A stretch of 64,000 nt of DNA from assembly GCF_900564145.1 (NCBI RefSeq), contig NZ_UOOB01000001.1, positions 2,048,754 through 2,112,753 of the forward strand. The letters are read 5' to 3'. Below the pieces are notes generated by a model. That model was not told where the DNA came from. It worked only from the letters and a program-made list of their open reading frames with translations, and made no database searches. A program made the position numbers and the translations under genes. Within the stretch, counting starts at the first letter, position 1; each line of letters begins with the position of its first letter. Shown one piece after another: positions 62,954 to 64,000 of the stretch. The stretch is from Comamonas sp. lk (GTDB taxonomy: Bacteria > Pseudomonadota > Gammaproteobacteria > Burkholderiales > Burkholderiaceae_C).

Positions 62954-63355
62954 ATGGTGAATGAGCACTCTGAGAAATCACCCAAGAAAACAGGTTTTGT
63001 GGGCGAGCCGCAATGGAGGCGAGAAGGAATAGAGCCTGATTACCGTTTCTCGCTGGCCAATGAACGCACTTTTCTCGCCTGGATTCGTACAGCCCTAGCG
63101 CTGCTGGCCGGCGGAGTTCTGTTGGAGCAGTTCTCTACTCAGCTTGCTTCGCATCAGGTGATCGTGTCCCTCGCCATCGCTATGGGCATGTTGGCTGCCG
63201 CGCTGTGCGGACTGGCTTATGTGCGCTGGCGCGCCAACGAGATTGCTATGCGCAATTCATGCAGATTGCCTGGCACGCTGGCCATTCCGCTGATCTCTGC
63301 AGGCACGCTGAGCATTACGGCTGTGCTCGTATTTTTGCTGGTGGTACAAGCTTGA
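62954..63355 (+). CDS. DUF202 family (YidH-like) membrane protein
   Basis: A 133-residue inner-membrane protein. The DUF202 signature DYRFSLANERTFLAWIRTALALLAGGVLL is at residues about 30-58, followed by two further hydrophobic segments (VIVSLAIAMGMLAAALCGLAYV and LAIPLISAGTLSITAVLVFLLVV). The function of the family is unknown. Starts at ATG 62954 after AGTAAGGCG. Its last codons overlap the start of the next gene. Confidence 0.85.
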   Translation: MVNEHSEKSPKKTGFVGEPQWRREGIEPDYRFSLANERTFLAWIRTALALLAGGVLLEQFSTQLASHQVIVSLAIAMGMLAAALCGLAYVRWRANEIAMRNSCRLPGTLAIPLISAGTLSITAVLVFLLVVQA

Positions 63356-63675
63356 ACTCATTAGCTCGGCCCCGGGACCCCGGCCTGCAGCCCGAACGCA
63401 CCGCGCTGGCTTGGAGTCGCACCGGCTTGGCGATGTTGCTCAATGCGCTGTTGGCACTTCGCTCTGGCTGGGTGGGGCAACATGCGCCGATCACGGGTCT
63501 GGGTCTGGTATTGCTGATGGCCTCAGGCGCCATCATTTTTTATGGTGCTTGGCGCCGGCGACACCTGTTGTGTGGTCATGGAGTGGTGGCACCGTCGGCG
63601 CACGCCATCACTGCCGTGGCGGCGGTCACGTTTTTGGCGTGTGTTGTCGCACTTGCATCTGCCATCACGAGCTGA
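63352..63675 (+). CDS. DUF202 family (YidG-like) membrane protein, TTG start
   Basis: A 107-residue membrane protein with the second type of DUF202 opening, DPGLQPERTALAWSRTGLAMLLNALLALR, and two more hydrophobic segments. The only start that keeps the motif is TTG 63352, which overlaps the stop of the preceding DUF202 gene (TTGA), so translation is probably coupled. The yidH-yidG pairing is conserved in many bacteria. Confidence 0.8.
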   Translation: MNSLARPRDPGLQPERTALAWSRTGLAMLLNALLALRSGWVGQHAPITGLGLVLLMASGAIIFYGAWRRRHLLCGHGVVAPSAHAITAVAAVTFLACVVALASAITS

Positions 63676-63855
63676 ATTGGCGTTTTTTCCCCGTGGGAGC
63701 AATGATCTCTGTCAGTGCCTCATCCTGCTTTCGAACGAGGAAGCTGATCCAGACGCCGTGACGCAAATTCTGCTTGCTGTTTTCCTTTCTCTTTGAGCGC
63801 TTTGCCCAGATGGCGGCTTTGCGGCAAGCCCGCTGAGTTGGTGTGCGAATATTTG

Positions 63856-63869
63856 TTTAATATATTAAA
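63856..63869. promoter_or_regulatory. AT-rich palindrome upstream of the last gene
   Basis: TTTAATATATTAAA is a perfect 14-base palindrome in an AT-rich stretch 65 bases before the final start codon. It could be an operator or part of a promoter. TTTATATTAAA upstream of the IclR copy 2 gene (about 46562-46572) is similar, so an IclR protein is one candidate. Confidence 0.35.
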
Positions 63870-63933
63870 ACTGAAATTGCATTATATGCAGCAGTGAAAC
63901 AAACTCATGGCACTTCTAAAGGATCGATGTGCC

Positions 63934-64000
63934 ATGACCAACTCTGCGCAAAATTCGGGTATTTCTACAGTGAAAGGCGGACCGCTTGTCGGTGTTCGCA
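63934..64000 (+). CDS. Probable CaiB/BaiF CoA-transferase, N-terminus (partial, runs off the window)
   Basis: An ATG at 63934 opens a frame of 22 residues ending VKGGPLVGVR at the window edge. CaiB/BaiF family III CoA-transferases usually begin with a block like GPLxGVRVLDLSR, and such genes are common in catabolic clusters like this one. The domain itself is outside the window, so the call is tentative. Confidence 0.5.
   Translation, partial: MTNSAQNSGISTVKGGPLVGVR

Noticed and set aside
1..64000. tRNA, rRNA and prophage genes
   Set aside because: No tRNA-like cloverleaf, rRNA segment or phage structural/integrase gene was recognised by eye; a tRNAscan run would be decisive for tRNAs.

Overview
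The window looks like a chromosomal segment of a betaproteobacterium of the family Comamonadaceae, most likely Comamonas. This is inferred from the GC-rich coding style, the gene content (paired sulfate-binding proteins with cysTWA, an ssu operon, orphan Bug/TctC binding proteins, CoA-dependent catabolism) and the dispersed repeats. No rRNA, tRNA or CRISPR array was seen.

Layout. (1) 1-5.3 kb: the end of a biotin ECF transporter locus (bioM-bioN and the first codons of a probable bioY), a small membrane protein, a divergent azoreductase/LysR pair and a small serine hydrolase. (2) 5.4-18.9 kb: a sulfur-supply region. A sulfate ABC transporter (sbp-cysT-cysW-cysA) is followed by dsbB and yggX, then a second sulfate-binding protein and a complete alkanesulfonate system (ssuE, two ssuA-like genes, ssuD, ssuC, ssuB, and a small TOBE protein). 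Both sbp genes carry the same promoter-like block. A 67-residue protein before ssuE matches the N-terminal extension of SsuB. (3) 19.0-26.4 kb: a hydroxyisobutyryl-CoA hydrolase-like gene, then a leftward cluster controlled by a TPP riboswitch that I read directly in the leader. Its genes are a LuxE-like acyl-activating enzyme, a LuxC-like acyl reductase and a THI5/NMT1-type ABC transporter, with an SDR oxidoreductase downstream. No luciferase genes are present. I read this as a possible salvage route for an oxidised (carboxylated) thiamin precursor, and it is the most interesting part of the window. (4) 26.5-38.4 kb: housekeeping and signalling genes: a DUF72 protein, tex, an HDOD protein, a response regulator/histidine kinase pair, a patatin-like lipase, an AI-2E-type membrane protein fused to a GAF domain, and an iron-type alcohol dehydrogenase.

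(5) 38.5-42.8 kb: the wreck of a Tn7-like transposon. It has three repeats that resemble Tn7 TnsB-binding sites and a tnsD/tniQ gene split around a complete IS3-family element. The two tnsD pieces share a 634-bp stretch that differs at about 31 positions, so they come from two diverged copies.

(6) 42.8-64.0 kb: a catabolic region. Leftward genes encode an enoyl-CoA hydratase, two orphan Bug binding proteins, two overlapping IclR regulators and an ADP-forming acyl-CoA synthetase. Rightward genes encode two acyl-CoA dehydrogenases whose active-site motifs look complementary, a FadB-like fusion protein and a thiolase. A LacI regulator lies next to paired operator-like palindromes in front of an HpsN-like dehydrogenase, a type I sulfatase, an SDR and a third Bug protein. 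The end holds two DUF202 membrane proteins and the start of a probable CaiB/BaiF CoA-transferase. Together these genes suggest release of sulfate from a sulfate ester, oxidation of the freed alcohol, CoA activation and beta-oxidation; the substrate cannot be told from the sequence.
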